Positions 60,475 to 64,000 of a stretch of 64,000 nucleotides of DNA are shown here, one piece after another. The translations under genes were made by a program, and so were the position numbers. Numbering within the stretch: the stretch's first letter is position 1; each line of letters starts with the position of its first letter. Under the pieces are notes generated by a model. It ran no database searches and had not been told where the DNA came from. It saw only the letters and a program-made list of their open reading frames with translations. This DNA comes from Trichoplusia ni (taxonomy: Eukaryota; Arthropoda; Insecta; Lepidoptera; Noctuidae): contig NC_039482.1 of NCBI RefSeq assembly GCF_003590095.1, positions 13,967,657-14,031,656 of the forward strand, given 5' to 3'.

Positions 60475-63400
60475 CTACCACTTCTTCTTGTGCTCGTCCA
60501 TACTGACGCCGCCCGGGCCCAGGTACACGATCATGAGGAGACCGCCGATCACAGATAAAGTCTGGAAACAAAAATTTCCAGTAAGAATACTTCATAAAAT
60601 ATAATTATAATTATAAATAAGTATTAATTTTGATTGAAATAAAATGATATGAAACTGTCAATTATGTATCTTTGCGACTTTAAAAAGCTAATTGATGGTT
60701 CTAGTGATTGTTGTATTCTAAGCTTATAATCCGCTGACGTTTAAAAATCAACAAATTATGCTTCAATTATTATGGGGTAATACACAAGGTTGTATGAAAA
60801 ATCGCAACGCATTGCTATATACCAACACAATAACGCGGATGACATAGCGCGGCGGTTCAGGTTTAGTCAGTAAGAGTCTGAAATTACCTATTTCCTCCAC
60901 CGAGGGAGTGGGTATTCATGAAGATTCCCACGCCTTAACAAAAAAAATGGGGCATACAAGGTATATTCTGACCTGGAAGAAGTCGTATTTGAGGAAGTCC
61001 CTGAGCGGCTTGTAGGAGGGCACGGCCCACCACGCGTTGTGGTACAGGTTGAGCACCGACAGCACCAACACCAGCATCAGCGCGGACAACTTGGTGCGGT
61101 AGCCCACCGTCACCAGGATCATCAGGATACTGCCCAACAGGTCTTGCACGATCTGGAAACAAGCATGAATTATAATAATATGTACTAGCAATTATTTTAG
61201 GTAAACCTAGAACATGTAATTTGAATATCGTGCCCTACTATGAGTAGCGTCATCGTCAAAATTGACAGCTGATATCGACCTACTGTCATAAGGTAGGTAT
61301 AATTAGTATCGTTTGCCAAATGTCTTTTCTTAGAATCTTATTGATAAAACGGTTATTGGCAAGTTCATAAAATGTATCATTACTTGAATTAGAACCACTA
61401 AGAAAGAAGATTCATACAACCACTAAATGTAGACTTGAAATGTCATATTAGGTACTAAATACCTATTATTATTTTTAGTGGAACCTATTTATGAGTTACC
61501 AACCCATTTCGATAGAACAAGGTCACCTAAATATCAATTAACTTGACTTGTGTTTTGTTTCATGCTTTGCTTTGCCAGCGATGTTAGCATCAGGGAATCA
61601 TAAACGAGACCTGGAATTCCCATACAACACCTTATAACTACCATACATATGTGGGTTATAGACTGTAGCCTGTCTAACAAAATTTGAAATATTAAAGTAG
61701 GTCACTATGACGACATACGTATTAGCATAGCATGAATATGTATAGTGACTAGCGACCCAAACTAACGTGCTCAATGAGTTCGACACATCGACTACGTCAC
61801 TCAGTATTTTTTAATATAATTAAAATTAGATTGACATTTGTTGTAAGTTCAAGGACTGTAGGAGTGCGAAGAAAACGCGAATCGATTTTGAATTTTATTG
61901 CAGATTTCCGTGTGAGCTGTTCTGGTATTTCTAGTAAAACGTGTTGAAATGTCGCGGAAAAAATATACGAGTGATTACATCGAAATTTATAAGAATTATT
62001 CTGACTAATAAAGAAAAATAGGATAATCCCTGAGGACAACAATAAGTAAGAATGATACTCGTGCCCGAGTCGTGCGAAAGCTTTATATCTACTAACTAAA
62101 ATCACATACGAAGACATATTAAACTACTTTTAACCCACGACAGAACGAAGTCGGCTATTCTTTGACTACTCTTTTCATTGTATATCCCATAAATAGTAGG
62201 AGTACCTATGTTAAACATGAATCAAATTATTGTACAAACCTGCAAGAAGGAGATTTCGAATCTCAGCAGCGTGATGAACATGAAGGCGAGGAGTATTCTC
62301 CCGGCGAGCTGCAGGTAGGTCTTCGGCTTGTTCTCCCCGAGGGAAGGCACGCCGGCGAACAGGCTGCGACCCTCGGCCCGCGCCTCCGCCACCACCAGCA
62401 GCAGCGCACCGATCAGGGCCAGGTTACGGAGCAAGAACTGCATGTCCCATAATATACTGTAGGCGAACGTCTGGAATGGAAGGCAAAAGGAAATATTATT
62501 TAGAAGAAGAAAAATGGACAGGTTTAGTAGAAAAAGGGGAGGCTTTCGCCCAGAAGTTATTCGAATCTTCTTAAACAGTAATCTTGCCAAGCTAATTTTA
62601 ACACTACGTAATGAATACCCACAAACATTCGGTCTCATTATTTAAATCATCGTGACTGACTAGTGATAATAAAAAAAAGAAACAAAAGATGACCACGACT
62701 TTTTTTCAGACTGATAACAGATGAGAGTTCAAGTCCAAACATAAACCATTCATGTACTTATACCTAAGTAATTAATTGATATGATCTTGGTCCTCGAACC
62801 TAAGTAGACCTTTGAACAAATGGCTGGCTGCGTATTCGATAGTATATTCTGACGTCACAACACAGTACAACCTAGCCGAAACATCCGGCAATAGAAATAA
62901 GTTCATGTTGTGATTGCACTAGTTCCTGCTAAACCTTCCTAGTACACAACAATATCCACAAATTCGTTCTCGAGTTCTGGCATTATTATATATCAATATA
63001 ATTTTGGTAGCAAACAGCATTGTCTACAGTCCAACAGCTGGTTATTATCCTAACAATTTTATTGCACGTAATATAGTATCGGTAATTGTGACGACCTTCC
63101 GTCCACGCCACCATGACACAGCACGAATTGCTTATCGTTAAACGGGGGTTTTAACGTGTGAAATAAAAACAAATCCAAACACGAAAAACCAACTGACAAC
63201 GTGTATATTTTATGGCGTCATTCGTAAGCACCTACAACTATGTTGAATTAGTAAAAGGGCTATAATCGTGGATAATCAAATCAAAGCGCAAAATCAAATT
63301 TAAAAGTAACAGACAAACAAGCAGTATCGTCAATAATGCATGATACTGCAATGCGTATCAAACTCTACGTGTGAATAAAAAAAACTGCATTGAAAGAGAG

Positions 63401-63657
63401 AACATCCTGAGGCATCGGAGTCAAAGTCATAATACATTATTTTAAAATGATATAAAATGTGTTTTCATTCAAAATCAAACCATTGCCTTGGTTTGATTTC
63501 CCTTCAAAAAAAAATCCGCCAAACTGAATAATGTATATAGTGTGTAGCTGTTTACCTGGAGAACTACAATGAAGAAGAGGATTCCGCAAGCGATGTCCAC
63601 CTTCAGCCTGCCGAGCACCATCACACAGCCGCCCAGCTGTCCTAATAGGTTAATTAT
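60475..63657 (-). CDS. Surf4: SURF4, ER cargo receptor (3' part; first exon outside the window)
   Basis: Multi-pass membrane receptor of the Erv29/SURF4 family that loads secretory cargo into COPII vesicles and cycles between ER and Golgi. Four coding exons on the minus strand: 63657-63556, 62470-62240, 61152-60973 and 60561-60475, all phase 0, giving 199 of about 270 expected residues. The N-terminal exon, with the first cytosolic part and first membrane segment, lies right of the window. Visible hallmarks in order: NLLGQLGGCVMVLGR, AYSILWDMQFLLRNLAL, FAGVPSLGENKPKTYLQL, GYRTKLSAL, YKPLRDFLKYDFFQ and LGPGGVSMDEHKKKW. About five or six hydrophobic helices can be seen. The C-terminal KKKW gives a dilysine ER-retrieval signal (K at -3 and -4). 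No frame problem is seen. Confidence 0.95.
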
Positions 63658-64000
63658 CTGGAAAGAATACATAAACGGAATTAAATTTATGTAAGAAAGT
63701 AGATTTACAAGAAACAAAAAAACGTTGGTATGAATGTAATCATAGAATGTTGTTGTAAAACTTTAGCGTAATTTTTTACCGAACTTGTCGACAACATAAT
63801 GAAAATATTTAAGGTATTATTTATAGACCTGTGGTTGTATGACTTTTGTGTGCTTTTTGCAGAAACCGAGTTTTATCATACATAATTATAATTGTATTTT
63901 ATTAAGTTTATTCAAACGTTGTTCTATATATAAGTATTAAAATATAAACGGTAAATCCTATAATAATGCATTAAATATATCAAGTACTCAATGTGAGTCA

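Noticed and set aside
1..64000. CRISPR array, operon or phage region
   Set aside because: No regular spaced repeats or tightly packed co-directional genes; all genes are spliced eukaryotic genes.

Overview
The window looks like nuclear DNA of an insect, most likely a moth (Lepidoptera). The base composition is AT-rich with GC-rich exons. Genes are small, with several exons and GT-AG introns of about 80 bp to 10 kb. The intergenic and intronic sequence carries short repeats of types common in moth genomes: a tRNA-like SINE ending in ATG/ATC repeats, a 'GGCCTGATAGTCCAG' SINE, and 'AACCGACTTC' MITE-like elements. A noctuid-like species is my guess from the SINE type and is not proven. I see no bacterial genes, CRISPR arrays or complete transposase genes.

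Layout: (1) 1-9.4 kb is repeat-containing non-coding DNA. (2) 9.4-11 kb holds the first two coding exons of an unidentified minus-strand gene that runs off the left edge. (3) 12.4-23 kb holds a BTB/POZ gene (+), casein kinase II beta (+) and a second, paralogous BTB/POZ gene (-). The two BTB genes share an exon plan and flank CK2-beta in opposite orientation. (4) 23.2-33.3 kb is an 18-exon SMG7 gene (+), a nonsense-mediated decay factor. (5) 36.7-45 kb, with a putative 5' UTR exon near 49.7 kb, is MVB12, an ESCRT-I subunit (-), with large repeat-filled introns. (6) 51.2-56.3 kb is a C6orf136/DUF2358-like gene (-), head to head with NUBPL (56.8-58.9 kb, +), the assembly factor that delivers Fe-S clusters to complex I. 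(7) 59-64 kb is the 3' part of SURF4 (-), an ER cargo receptor; its 5' exon lies beyond the right edge.

The genes are unrelated housekeeping genes and not one pathway. Neighbours alternate strands. There are three close head-to-head or divergent pairs (unknown/BTB1, BTB2/SMG7, C6orf136/NUBPL) and three tail-to-tail pairs (CK2-beta/BTB2, SMG7/MVB12, NUBPL/SURF4), so shared promoters and abutting 3' ends are the main regulatory theme. I reconstructed exons by reading splice sites and checking phase; every complete gene gave an open frame through all junctions. I found no convincing new biological system. The points most worth a look are upstream ORFs on SMG7, the inverted BTB pair, a dated nest of mobile elements at 40.4-41 kb, a long near-perfect foldback repeat, and the unidentified first gene.
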